A stretch of DNA of 11,267 nt from UBA10205 sp964373815 (GCA_964373815.1 CAYJWI010000029.1:1-11267), one strand, 5' to 3'; counted from the first letter of the stretch, positions 1 to 6,428 are shown. Notes: generated by a model not told the origin, from the letters alone. A program made the numbers and translations.

Positions 1-2
1 TA

Positions 3-425
3 AGGTCAGAATCCAAGAAAATTTTCAACCATTTCAAAAACTACCTCGATTATGTCCCGCAAGTAAAGCACTCAACAGTTCGCTTGAAACACCTTGATTT
101 TCCAACCGGATTTAAAATCGGTTTTCTTAGGGGCCTTGTGGATACTGATGGAACCATATGCAAATGCAAAGACAACCGAATAAGGGTGGCATTTACCACG
201 ACATCAGAAACTTTGGCAAACCAAACAAAATCGTTGCTTGAAGGGTTTGGTTTTAAGGCGTTTATTACGACGCCAAAAACAAGACGCCTGAATTTAAAAG
301 ATTGTCACAGCACCTATCTTTTCAACGGCAGTGTGAAGCCCTTTATACGGCTTGTCGGGCCGTACAAAGCCAGAAAGTTTGGGGCCCTTAGTGTAGAGGC
401 TAACACGCACGCCTGGCAGGCGTGA
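3..425 (+). CDS. LAGLIDADG homing endonuclease, C-terminal part (5' end outside window)
   Basis: The frame is open from the left edge (first full codon at 3), so this is the 3' portion of a longer gene; the TTG at 84 is probably not its start. The visible protein has a clear LAGLIDADG-type helix, GFLRGLVDTDGTI, encoded at about 120-160, followed by the usual beta-strand region and a closing segment ending in ARKFG. Such enzymes cut specific DNA sites and spread introns, inteins or themselves; the acidic residue in the DTDG motif binds the catalytic metal. Only one motif is visible; a first one may lie upstream. The recognisable domain stops at about 380, and the remaining 13-14 codons, to TGA 423-425, are read from the tRNA-Ala gene that starts at 382. 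Whether it is free-standing, intron- or intein-encoded cannot be told from here. Confidence 0.8.
   Translation, partial: RSESKKIFNHFKNYLDYVPQVKHSTVRLKHLDFPTGFKIGFLRGLVDTDGTICKCKDNRIRVAFTTTSETLANQTKSLLEGFGFKAFITTPKTRRLNLKDCHSTYLFNGSVKPFIRLVGPYKARKFGALSVEANTHAWQA
342..347 (+). promoter_or_regulatory. Possible TATA box for tRNA-Ala, inside the endonuclease frame
   Basis: TTTATA lies about 37 nt before the mature 5' end of tRNA-Ala, which would allow a leader of roughly 10 nt. If used, the tRNA promoter is embedded in the endonuclease coding sequence. The match is short, so this is tentative. Confidence 0.3.
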
Positions 426-454
426 TACGGCGGGTTCGAGTCCCGCAGGGTCCA
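382..454 (+). tRNA. tRNA-Ala (anticodon GGC)
   Basis: The full 73-nt cloverleaf can be folded by eye. The acceptor stem is 382-388 with 447-453. It includes a G3-U70 wobble pair, the classic alanine identity element. The D stem is GTGT/ACAC (391-394, 403-406), with GG in the loop. The anticodon stem is CACGC/GCGTG (408-412, 420-424), with loop CTGGCAG and anticodon GGC at 415-417. The T arm is GCGGG-TTCGAGT-CCCGC (430-446). The discriminator is A454, and CCA is not encoded. There is no intron. It reads GCC and, by wobble, GCU codons. Its first 44 nt overlap the end of the homing endonuclease frame. Confidence 0.95.
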
Positions 455-457
455 CAC

Positions 458-488
458 CTTTTTCTTTCTCCTGCTGAGGAAGAAAAAG
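458..488 (+). terminator. Hairpin just downstream of tRNA-Ala, probable terminator or processing signal
   Basis: Positions 458-470 pair with 476-488 (13 bp, one G-U) around a 5-nt loop CTGCT. The left arm is pyrimidine-rich (CTTTTTCTTTCTC) and starts 3 nt after the tRNA. Archaeal termination relies mainly on a T-rich stretch, which the left arm also supplies. The fold is seen directly; the role is inferred. Confidence 0.45.
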
Positions 489-494
489 TTGTAC

Positions 495-585
495 CAAAAA
501 GAAAGAGTAAGAAAAACCTGCACTAAAAAGAAAGAGGGCCAAAGAGTACGGAAAAGAAAGAAAAATGCGGGCCAAAAAGAAACGG
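495..585. repeat. Purine-rich imperfect repeats (AAAAAGAAAGAG)
   Basis: The 12-mer AAAAAGAAAGAG occurs exactly at 496-507 and 525-536. Looser copies are GAAAAGAAAGAAAA at about 551-564 and CCAAAAAGAAACGG at about 572-585. The first two are 29 nt apart. Spacing and sequence are too irregular for a CRISPR. The repeat is the near complement of the pyrimidine arm at 458-470, so alternative pairings are possible. No gene is seen between 455 and 610. Confidence 0.4.
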
Positions 586-610
586 TGCTAGAACTCCTCT
601 AAACGAGGCT

Positions 611-1372
611 TCATTTTCTTACAGCCTTCCTAGTTCTCCTTTCCGCCATTTTTCTTTCGCGATCTTTAAGCTTGTCTGCAAAGGCTATCGGCCCTTCGCC
701 GGGTTGTATCTTCCTGATTTTTAATTTTTGGGCTGATGTTCGCCCTATGTCAGAGTAATGTTTTGCAGCTGCCGCAAGGTCCCCCCTTAAAAGCGCTTCC
801 CTTTGTTTTAACCCAGATTCCATTACTTGTTTTACCATTGCTCGGTTTTCTTTAGAATATATGGCTGTATTGACCTTTACATTGTAACCTCTGCCTTGTA
901 GCATTTTTTCTAAATTCAACGCATGGGCAGGCCCGACCAAAACGAAAACCTTGCCCTTTGTAGTTGCCTGGTTTATGATATTTTCAGCAAACCTGTCTTC
1001 CCTCTTTACATGTGTCATAAGTTGTTTTCCAATTTCTTCAAGGGTCGGCCCCTTGTCTCTGTGCGCTAATACGAAACGCTTTGCCGATTCTGCAAACGCC
1101 ATAGACTCTATCGGAATAAGTTTCAGGTTCCTTGTTTGCGCGGTTAAAAGCATTTTGAAACTAGGGAGCCGGCTTCCCTCTCTTTGTGCATTCGAATAGC
1201 CAAGGGTCGCTAAATCTCGGATGCTTTTTTCCAATGCCTTATCGGACAGTTCAATAAACACTAAAGAGTTCTTCGGAAGCGCTGAAAAATATTGAACGAA
1301 TTCATGGAACGCGGTAGTGTCTGTTTTATGCAAAAATGGCGCAATCTCTATTTCGGAAGGCTTTTTTTCCAT
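611..1372 (-). CDS. TraB/ChaN (Tiki superfamily)-like protein
   Basis: A 253-aa protein with no signal peptide or membrane segment. The middle and end resemble the TraB/PrgY-ChaN-Tiki fold. A strand ending in FIEL (Glu41) comes early, KREDRFAENI (Arg127) precedes a strand, and VGPAH (147-150, His150) follows, like the conserved 'R..mA..I ... GxxH' pattern. Members of the superfamily are putative metal-dependent proteases or esterases, or bind haem or pheromones. The usual first G[T/E]xH motif is not clear here; His15 or His23 could stand in. The last 25 residues are strongly basic (ending RTRKAVRK), which may suit nucleic-acid binding. It is divergent from the coiled-coil gene, with its own start at 1372. 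The family call is by eye and moderate; the substrate is unknown. Confidence 0.45.
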   Translation of the reverse strand: MEKKPSEIEIAPFLHKTDTTAFHEFVQYFSALPKNSLVFIELSDKALEKSIRDLATLGYSNAQREGSRLPSFKMLLTAQTRNLKLIPIESMAFAESAKRFVLAHRDKGPTLEEIGKQLMTHVKREDRFAENIINQATTKGKVFVLVGPAHALNLEKMLQGRGYNVKVNTAIYSKENRAMVKQVMESGLKQREALLRGDLAAAAKHYSDIGRTSAQKLKIRKIQPGEGPIAFADKLKDRERKMAERRTRKAVRK

Positions 1373-1402
1373 TCAATCCCGCTAAATAAAGCTCTTTGGA
1401 TG

Positions 1403-1410
1403 TTTTAATT
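1403..1410 (-). promoter_or_regulatory. Possible TATA box for the TraB-like gene
   Basis: AATTAAAA on the minus strand is centred about 34 nt before the ATG at 1372, giving a leader of several nucleotides. It is a weak match in an AT-rich intergenic region. Confidence 0.25.
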
Positions 1411-1461
1411 GTTTGGAGATTAAGCCCTCTGCGGAGCATATTCGTTCATTCAATAATATAG

Positions 1462-1469
1462 TTTATATA
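1462..1469 (+). promoter_or_regulatory. TATA box for the coiled-coil gene
   Basis: TTTATATA is a good archaeal TATA match centred about 51 nt before the ATG at 1517. It predicts transcription from about 1492 and a leader of ~25 nt. That leader contains AAAGGGG (1501-1507), a plausible Shine-Dalgarno site 9 nt before the ATG. The gene is therefore leadered, unlike several others here. Confidence 0.5.
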
Positions 1470-1516
1470 ATAGAATTCCCCAATACTATCCGGTTTTTCC
1501 AAAGGGGTTTTTGGGC

Positions 1517-3070
1517 ATGGACAGGAAGAAGGTTCTGAAGGATTCTATTGCAAAGCTCATTGAGCTCGGCGTTTCTGATGAGGAAATAGTCGCAAACCTC
1601 GGAAGCGTCGGCATTGAGAAGGATGACGCGGCCGAGGCCCTTGCGGAAGCAAAAGGCGAACTCCTGCGCGAACCTGCCCGCAAGAACGAAACAGGGCAGC
1701 AGGGTGGGCGCGAAGCGGAAGGGAAATACGCGGATAGCGAAGCCTCCGCCGAGGAAATCGCGGAAGGCCTCACAACGCCCCAGCAAGGGTCCGAGGAAGA
1801 TATTTCAGCAGAGATTTTGGAAGAGGCGCAACAAAAAGCCCCGGCTTCTCCGAGGCAGCCCAAAAAGGATTATTCCATCCCGCCGCGCAGTGCCCAGGAC
1901 AACATTTCGGAATTGTGGGAGAAGGGCATACTTTCAACGGTCGATTCCAAGTTAGATGAGATGCGTGCTATAAGGAAAGAATTGGACTCCGTGCTTGACA
2001 GCAAGATTTCTGAAAAAGTGAAAAAGGAATCCATAAAGGTCGAAACAGTACTCGAATCCCAGTCGGCGCTTTTCTCCGGGCGCATGGATGCACATTTGCA
2101 GGCAAAAGCTTCCGAGATAAGGAAGGTTCTGGAGGCGCGGGCCTCGCACCTTGAGGATTTGCACGAAAAGGTGCAGGAATCCCTGCGCAAAATACAGGGC
2201 GAAAAGAAGTTCACTTCCGAGCTGCTAAACAGCGTCAATGAAAAGCTCTCTTCCCTTGAAACCGCAAAAAGCCAGGTAATCTCCGAGGCCAATTCCTCCA
2301 TAATAACTATAGAATCCAAGTTTGCGGAAATGGCCGATGCCAACGAGAGCTCGCGCAAGGACGCGGAGGAAAAGCTCACGGCTGCATTGAACCTTTCGGC
2401 GAAGATTTGCCAGGACATGACAGATGATGCCGCCCAGAAGATAGAGCGCCTCGAACTCGAGAAGAACGAGGAGCTCGATAAAAAAATCGCATCAAAGCTA
2501 AAGGACATAGAGGAGATGTCCTCTGCAGTGGACATAGAAAAAATCACACAAACCATTTCACAGATAGACGGCCTAGAAACGCAGCTCAAAGGCAAGCTCC
2601 GCAGCCTCGATGAGGAAATAGCCAACGCTTCCGAAAAGGTGGATTCGCGCATTGAGGCGAAATTCAATGAGCTCTCAAAGGCCGCTTCGAAAAAAGCGGC
2701 CGAGCAGCTCGAAAACCTAAGGAAAGAATATGCTGCCGGCGTAGATGAGCTTTTTTCGGAAAACCTCGAGGCGTGGGACAGGCAGATTGCGGAGAAGAAG
2801 CGTGAGATGGATTTGGTAAAAGACGAGGTGGACCTCGAAAAGCTGCGCGCCACAATGGAATCCCTCGAAGTTTTCAAGCAGCAGTTTTTGACCACGGTGA
2901 AGAAAAGCGTGGATGATTACAACAAGTCCAAAAAGGAGCTCTCGATTGCGATGATTTCGCGCGAAAAGGCATTCGACGAGTTCCTGCGCAGGCTCGACTC
3001 CAAGGTTGCCGAGCTCTCCGAGCTGAAAAAAGAGCTCTCTTCTGGGGCTTCGCAAAAAAACAAAATATAA
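1517..3070 (+). CDS. Long cytosolic coiled-coil protein with N-terminal helical module
   Basis: The ATG at 1517 is preferred over an in-frame TTG at 1511, because GGGG at 1504-1507 sits 9 nt upstream of the ATG; this gives 517 aa. Residues 1-50 form a compact helical module (LIELGVSDEEIVANLGSVGI, then alanine-rich helix), reminiscent of UBA-like or short three-helix modules; that comparison is only by pattern. Residues ~50-115 are a polar, Glu/Ala/Gly-rich linker. From about 130 to the end the protein is nearly continuous heptad-like Glu/Lys/Leu sequence with few prolines, so a long coiled coil. There is no signal peptide, transmembrane segment, or Walker motifs, so it is not an SMC/Rad50 ATPase. 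A scaffold or structural role is inference. It may be transcribed separately from pyruvate kinase, which has its own promoter. Confidence 0.8.
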   Translation: MDRKKVLKDSIAKLIELGVSDEEIVANLGSVGIEKDDAAEALAEAKGELLREPARKNETGQQGGREAEGKYADSEASAEEIAEGLTTPQQGSEEDISAEILEEAQQKAPASPRQPKKDYSIPPRSAQDNISELWEKGILSTVDSKLDEMRAIRKELDSVLDSKISEKVKKESIKVETVLESQSALFSGRMDAHLQAKASEIRKVLEARASHLEDLHEKVQESLRKIQGEKKFTSELLNSVNEKLSSLETAKSQVISEANSSIITIESKFAEMADANESSRKDAEEKLTAALNLSAKICQDMTDDAAQKIERLELEKNEELDKKIASKLKDIEEMSSAVDIEKITQTISQIDGLETQLKGKLRSLDEEIANASEKVDSRIEAKFNELSKAASKKAAEQLENLRKEYAAGVDELFSENLEAWDRQIAEKKREMDLVKDEVDLEKLRATMESLEVFKQQFLTTVKKSVDDYNKSKKELSIAMISREKAFDEFLRRLDSKVAELSELKKELSSGASQKNKI

Positions 3071-3078
3071 GGGAAAAG

Positions 3079-3091
3079 CGCCAGGCTGGCG
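3079..3091 (+). other. Small GC-rich hairpin after the coiled-coil gene
   Basis: CGCCA (3079-3083) and TGGCG (3087-3091) form a 5-bp stem with a GGC loop 8 nt after the stop codon. No T-tract follows, so a terminator role is uncertain. Confidence 0.25.
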
Positions 3092-3122
3092 TCCATGCAT
3101 CGTTTGGGCGGTAGGGCATTGG

Positions 3123-3130
3123 TTAAAATA
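3123..3130 (+). promoter_or_regulatory. TATA box for pyruvate kinase
   Basis: TTAAAATA is centred 26-27 nt before the ATG at 3153, so transcription would begin at or next to the start codon (leaderless mRNA). The same octamer occurs upstream of tRNA-Val (4536-4543). Confidence 0.55.
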
Positions 3131-3152
3131 TGTGAAAGTTTTTCTAGTTACC

Positions 3153-4511
3153 ATGCCCTTCAGGCTTACAAAGATAATCGCAACCATAGGCCCCGCCTCC
3201 TCTAGCACGGGCACTTTGCGCAGGATGGTCGCAAAAGGCGTTACCGCTTTCAGGATAAATACCGCGCACGGCAGCGCGCCCGAGTACGAGGAAGTGCTAA
3301 GGAACGTGCGCTCGATTTCGGGGCAGGTACCGATAATTGTGGACATAAAGGGCCCTGACCTGCGCATAAAATGCAAAACCGATGTCCATGCCAAAAAGGG
3401 CGGGGAAATTGAGATAGGTTTTTCCCAGAAGGGTGAAATATTTTTTGACAAGAACTTTTACTCCAAGGCTAAAATAGGCGCAAAGGTTTTTTTCGAGGAT
3501 GGCAGGTATGCCTCGCGTGTCATAGCGAAGAAATACGGAAGGCTTGTGCTGCGCTTTTTGAACGATGCGGTGCTCAAGAACAACAAGAACGTCAATGTCC
3601 CTGGTCTTTCACTGAACCTTCCATGCCTTTCAAAGAAAGATTTGCAGGTCATAAAATGGGTCAAGAGGCGCAAGCTCAAGTTCCTCGCGCTCTCATTTTG
3701 CCGCTCCGCCGCGGATGTAAAAAATTTGCGCAAAAAGGCGGGAAAGGACGCCGTCATAATAGCAAAGATAGAGTCAAGGGAAGGGGTGGGCAATTTCGCC
3801 TCAATACTTTCTGAAAGCGACGGAATAATGGTCGCGCGCGGGGATCTGGGGGTTGAGATGGGAAGGGAGGCTGTTCCCCTGCTCCAGAAGAGGATGATAA
3901 GGGAGTCGATAAACTCTGGCAAGTTCTGCATTGTGGCAACCCAGATGCTCGAATCAATGATAGAGAACCCCTACCCTTCGCGCGCGGAAGTAAACGACAT
4001 CGCAAACTCCGTGCTCGACGGCGCTGACTGCCTCATGCTCTCCGGCGAAACATCGATTGGCGCAAACCCTCTTGCCGCTGTTGCAGAGATGCGCAAGGCC
4101 GCGGATGCGGTGGAGGGCAAGGTGCAGAATTTTGTGCAGATGGGCTTTAACAACAATGTGAGCGATAGCATCACCAAATCCATTTTCCAGCTAAGCAAGT
4201 ATCTGCGCGTGAACAGGATAGTCGCCCTCACGCGCGGCGGCTACACCGCGAGGATGATTTCGCGCTTCCGCTCCCCCATCCCAATAATTGCATTGTGCTG
4301 GAACGAGCTCGCGCTGAACCTGCTCACTTTCTACTTCGGCGTTTTCCCATCCATGCTCTCGCAGAGGCAGAAGAAGTTGTCGCACAACGTGCTTGCCGTG
4401 GTCGAATCCATGGGCCTTGTGAAAAAGGGCGATACGCTCATAATCACCGGCAATGTGCACACCGCAAAGGAGAAGCACTCGAACCTAATTGAAGTGCACA
4501 AGGTGGAATAG
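3153..4511 (+). CDS. pyk: Pyruvate kinase
   Basis: Converts phosphoenolpyruvate and ADP to pyruvate and ATP, the last step of glycolysis, in the cytosol. The ATG at 3153 gives 452 aa beginning MPFRLTKIIATIGPAS, as family members do; a GTG at 3132 would overlap the TATA box. Catalytic signatures are all present: RINTAHG (34-40), DIKGPDLR (64-71), the B-domain, AKIES with Lys205 and Glu207, ARGDLGVE with Gly230-Asp231 for Mg2+, ATQMLESM with Thr263, the long RAEVNDIANSVLDGAD signature, and a C-terminal domain with GGYTARMISRFR. No PEP-utiliser extension is seen. Odd points lie around the monovalent-cation site. The usual Ser of the NxSHG motif is Ala38, the usual Thr after the Asp is Ile65, and the position that is Glu in K+-dependent and Lys in K+-independent enzymes is Asp69. 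The enzyme identity is secure. Confidence 0.97.
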   Translation: MPFRLTKIIATIGPASSSTGTLRRMVAKGVTAFRINTAHGSAPEYEEVLRNVRSISGQVPIIVDIKGPDLRIKCKTDVHAKKGGEIEIGFSQKGEIFFDKNFYSKAKIGAKVFFEDGRYASRVIAKKYGRLVLRFLNDAVLKNNKNVNVPGLSLNLPCLSKKDLQVIKWVKRRKLKFLALSFCRSAADVKNLRKKAGKDAVIIAKIESREGVGNFASILSESDGIMVARGDLGVEMGREAVPLLQKRMIRESINSGKFCIVATQMLESMIENPYPSRAEVNDIANSVLDGADCLMLSGETSIGANPLAAVAEMRKAADAVEGKVQNFVQMGFNNNVSDSITKSIFQLSKYLRVNRIVALTRGGYTARMISRFRSPIPIIALCWNELALNLLTFYFGVFPSMLSQRQKKLSHNVLAVVESMGLVKKGDTLIITGNVHTAKEKHSNLIEVHKVE

Positions 4512-4535
4512 CCGCCCCTCCGCCAAGAAGAAACA

Positions 4536-4543
4536 TTAAAATA
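4536..4543 (+). promoter_or_regulatory. Probable TATA box for tRNA-Val
   Basis: TTAAAATA, identical to the box before pyruvate kinase, lies about 46 nt before the tRNA 5' end and would give a leader of roughly 20 nt. Confidence 0.4.
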
Positions 4544-4585
4544 CTTTCCAGGGAACGAGAATCTTACGATAGCCCATTTGCTAAC

Positions 4586-4657
4586 GGCCCTGTGGTCCAA
4601 CGGCTAGGATATATCCTTGACATGGATGTGGCGGAGGTTCGACTCCTCCCAGGGCCA
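4586..4657 (+). tRNA. tRNA-Val (anticodon GAC)
   Basis: A 72-nt cloverleaf. The acceptor stem GGCCCTG/CAGGGCC (4586-4592, 4650-4656) is fully paired. The D stem is GTCC/GGAT (4595-4598, 4607-4610), with GG in the loop. The anticodon stem is TATCC/GGATG (4612-4616, 4624-4628), with loop TTGACAT and anticodon GAC at 4619-4621. The T arm is GGAGG-TTCGACT-CCTCC (4633-4649). The discriminator is A4657; CCA is not encoded and there is no intron. It reads GUC and GUU codons. Confidence 0.95.
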
Positions 4658-4658
4658 G

Positions 4659-4670
4659 TTTTTCTTATTT
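4659..4670 (+). terminator. T-rich terminator of tRNA-Val
   Basis: TTTTTCTTATTT begins one base after the tRNA discriminator, the usual archaeal oligo-T termination signal. It overlaps the last codons of the convergent vapC gene. Confidence 0.5.
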
Positions 4671-5039
4671 CACCAATTCTACGTTTTCAAGACCTTCAAA
4701 GGCTTTGTCGCCTGTCAGAAACGCCATCCCCCTGTTTTTTGCCATCGTATAACCGATGCAGTCGATGTATGAAAACTTCCTTTTTTTGTTCAGCAGGCGG
4801 AACTCATTCGCTTTTTTGATTGTCTGGTCGTCAATCTCAATTGCCATTCCAAGGAGCTTGTCATACTTCTCGTCTGCAAAAGATTTGTTGTATCCCCTCA
4901 AAAGGCCATAATGCAGTTCCATGAGGTTAAACCTGGTTGTTGCACCGACCACTTTTTCATATTTCGCGTAATTTGGGTTGGCATTCATTATTTCGAAAAA
5001 TGCGTAAGTGTCGAAGAAGTATGATTTTGTCAGTCCCAT
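4665..5039 (-). CDS. vapC: VapC-type PIN-domain toxin ribonuclease
   Basis: A 124-aa PIN-domain protein. The expected acidic residues sit in family positions: Asp in FFDTYAF near the N-terminus, Glu in NLMELHYG, Asp in SYIDCIGY and Asp in LTGDKAF near the C-terminus. PIN toxins are Mg2+-dependent endoribonucleases, and many VapCs cut tRNA or rRNA. It follows the AbrB-type antitoxin with a 10-nt overlap (5030-5039), so the pair is translationally coupled. The stop codon lies 8 nt from the 3' end of convergent tRNA-Val. All four acidic positions are present, so the toxin should be active when freed from its antitoxin. Confidence 0.88.
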   Translation of the reverse strand: MGLTKSYFFDTYAFFEIMNANPNYAKYEKVVGATTRFNLMELHYGLLRGYNKSFADEKYDKLLGMAIEIDDQTIKKANEFRLLNKKRKFSYIDCIGYTMAKNRGMAFLTGDKAFEGLENVELVK

Positions 5040-5242
5040 CCTTTTCTCACCATGTCTTTGAATCTCTGGCCGGACATGATTCTTTTCGGCGCAGAGCCGA
5101 ATATGTCTGAGAGGTCAACTTCCTTGACTACGTCTATGAAGATAGTGTCTTTTTCCTTGAGCCTCTGGCGCTCGACAAGTTCCTTTGGGAGAATCACCCC
5201 CATGGAGTTTCCCCACTTTTTAACTATCACTTCCACAGCCAT
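5030..5242 (-). CDS. vapB: VapB antitoxin, AbrB/MazE-type swapped-hairpin DNA-binding protein
   Basis: A 70-aa protein whose first ~45 residues match the AbrB/SpoVT fold: VKKWGNSMGVILPKELVE, then KEKDTIFIDVV. These domains dimerise, bind operator DNA and repress their own operon. The C-terminal ~25 residues (SGQRFKDMVRKGWD) would be the flexible arm that blocks the VapC active site. It is first in the operon and overlaps vapC by 10 nt. A TATA box (5273-5281) and an imperfect palindrome (5254-5269) lie just upstream, consistent with autorepression. Confidence 0.88.
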   Translation of the reverse strand: MAVEVIVKKWGNSMGVILPKELVERQRLKEKDTIFIDVVKEVDLSDIFGSAPKRIMSGQRFKDMVRKGWD

Positions 5243-5253
5243 AATCCCACTAA

Positions 5254-5269
5254 TTAGACCTAGGTATAA
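5254..5269. promoter_or_regulatory. Palindromic putative operator of vapBC
   Basis: TTAGACCTAGGTATAA is palindromic at 14 of 16 positions, with a perfect ACCTAGGT core at 5258-5265. It lies between the TATA box and the vapB start, where a bound VapBC complex would block transcription. The symmetry is seen directly; operator function is inferred. Confidence 0.5.
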
Positions 5270-5272
5270 CTC

Positions 5273-5281
5273 TTATTTAAA
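5273..5281 (-). promoter_or_regulatory. TATA box for vapBC
   Basis: TTTAAATAA on the minus strand is centred 35 nt before the vapB ATG at 5242. It predicts a leader of about 8 nt containing GTGGGA just before the start. Confidence 0.5.
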
Positions 5282-5323
5282 CATTTGGTTTAATGCAAAT
5301 CAACCGCCGGGTAAAAAAGGTTT

Positions 5324-6379
5324 TTACTCTGAAAGCCCCTTTGTCTGCGCGCAGCTCAGCGCGCTCTCTTTTTTCGCGCCTCTGCTTCCCTTTTGCCCAT
5401 GCGCTCCATTCCCTTCCTGCTCCACAAGCCTTTCTAGCTGCCTGCATGTCCCGCAGAGCTCCTGTGCTGATGGGTTGCCGCATTTGGCGCACTCCCTGAG
5501 CTCCCCGCCTTCGCCGGCAATTGCTGAGAGCATCGGCTTCATTTTCCTGAAAGATGAAAGAATGCCGTACTTTGTCCCCGGCATTGCATCCTCCAGTTCG
5601 TTGAGGGTTTTGCGGTAATGGTTCCTCTTCGCCATCCACGAGTACGGGCAGCACTCCTCGCTGTAATGCTCAATCCCATTCAGCGCCGCGTATGCTATTA
5701 CTTCCTTTTCCGGGGTTTCGTAGAGCGGTTTTATTCTCGGAACCATTTTTCCGCTCCCCTTCATCCCTTCCGCTATTTCGCCGAGGCGCGAGAGCCTTGC
5801 AAAATCGCTGCCAAAAAGGCTCATCGCGATGCTCTGCACCTCGTCATCGAGGTTGTGGCCAGTTGCGAGCTTTTGCGCGCCTATTTCGAGCGCCTTTGCG
5901 TTGAGCAAATCGCGCCTGAAGACCCCGCAAAAAGAGCAGGTGCTTCCGAGAGATCTGTCCTCGTGGATTTTTTTCATCACATTGCCCATGTCAAAGCCGA
6001 AAGCCTGCTCGTACTTCACTATGTGGTATGGGATTTTGTGCTCCGCGCAGTAATTTTTCGCGATTTCAATTGCTTTTTCGCGGTAGCCCGCTATCCCCTC
6101 ATCAACCATTATCGCCTCAATCTTATTGCTTGTGCCGAAGACTTTGTTTAGCAGGTGCAAGGTCACCATTGAATCCTTCCCCCCTGAAACCCCGACCGCG
6201 ATTTTTTCGCCATACTTTACAAGCTGGTTTAGGCGCACTGTCTTGCGCACCCGATGCTCGAAGAATTCATTGAAGTGCTCAGCGCAGAGCCTGTGCGGCC
6301 CGTAGGGGAGGATTATTTTCGCTTCGGATGCGCACTTGTCGCACCTCGCGCCTTTCACCAAAAGGGCAGTTTGCTGCAT
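5324..6379 (-). CDS. TtuA/NcsA-family tRNA 2-thiouridine synthetase
   Basis: A 351-aa enzyme of the TtcA/TtuA/Ncs6 family, which adenylates a tRNA uridine and replaces its C2 oxygen with sulfur. Family signatures appear in order: an N-terminal zinc finger (Cys13, Cys16, Cys32 or His29, His35), the PP-loop SGGKDS (65-70), CSFCG (Cys148, Cys151), ATGHNLDDEVQ (172-182), Cys243 in EECCPYS, and a C-terminal zinc finger (Cys297, Cys300, Cys309, Cys312). Cys148, Cys151 and the CCP cysteine match the Fe-S/catalytic cysteines of TtuA. Position 54 (TtuA) and position 34 (NcsA/Ncs6) targets cannot be separated by eye. After the second zinc finger comes an unusual ~36-residue polar tail with Gly/Lys/Ser-rich sequence. 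It starts at 6379 as a probable leaderless gene and is divergent from the next gene. Confidence 0.9.
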   Translation of the reverse strand: MQQTALLVKGARCDKCASEAKIILPYGPHRLCAEHFNEFFEHRVRKTVRLNQLVKYGEKIAVGVSGGKDSMVTLHLLNKVFGTSNKIEAIMVDEGIAGYREKAIEIAKNYCAEHKIPYHIVKYEQAFGFDMGNVMKKIHEDRSLGSTCSFCGVFRRDLLNAKALEIGAQKLATGHNLDDEVQSIAMSLFGSDFARLSRLGEIAEGMKGSGKMVPRIKPLYETPEKEVIAYAALNGIEHYSEECCPYSWMAKRNHYRKTLNELEDAMPGTKYGILSSFRKMKPMLSAIAGEGGELRECAKCGNPSAQELCGTCRQLERLVEQEGNGAHGQKGSRGAKKESALSCAQTKGLSE

Positions 6380-6403
6380 GGATTAATTGTTTCCTGGAAG
6401 GGG

Positions 6404-6409
6404 TTTAAA
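6404..6409 (-). promoter_or_regulatory. TATA box for the tRNA thiolase gene
   Basis: TTTAAA is centred 27-28 nt before the ATG at 6379, placing the predicted transcription start on the start codon (leaderless). Confidence 0.45.
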
Positions 6410-6428
6410 GCGTTGCTTTTGCAAACCC

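Noticed and set aside
84..92. TTG at 84 as the start of the homing endonuclease
   Set aside because: The frame is open with protein-like sequence to the left edge, and a complete LAGLIDADG enzyme needs more N-terminal sequence.
382..454. tRNA-Ala as an intron-split gene carrying the endonuclease
   Set aside because: All stems and loops are complete and contiguous in 73 nt, so there is no intron in this tRNA. The endonuclease lies upstream, not inside.
495..585. Purine repeats as a CRISPR array
   Set aside because: Copies are short (12 nt or less), diverged and irregularly spaced, with no unique spacers and no cas genes.
1870..2895. 341-aa minus-strand open frame rich in Ser/Phe
   Set aside because: It is antisense to the coiled-coil gene; its composition is what the complement of Glu/Lys-rich codons gives, and it has no promoter.
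3132..3152. GTG at 3132 as the pyruvate kinase start
   Set aside because: It adds seven residues not typical of the family and lies 2 nt from the TATA box; the ATG at 3153 fits both family N-terminus and promoter spacing.
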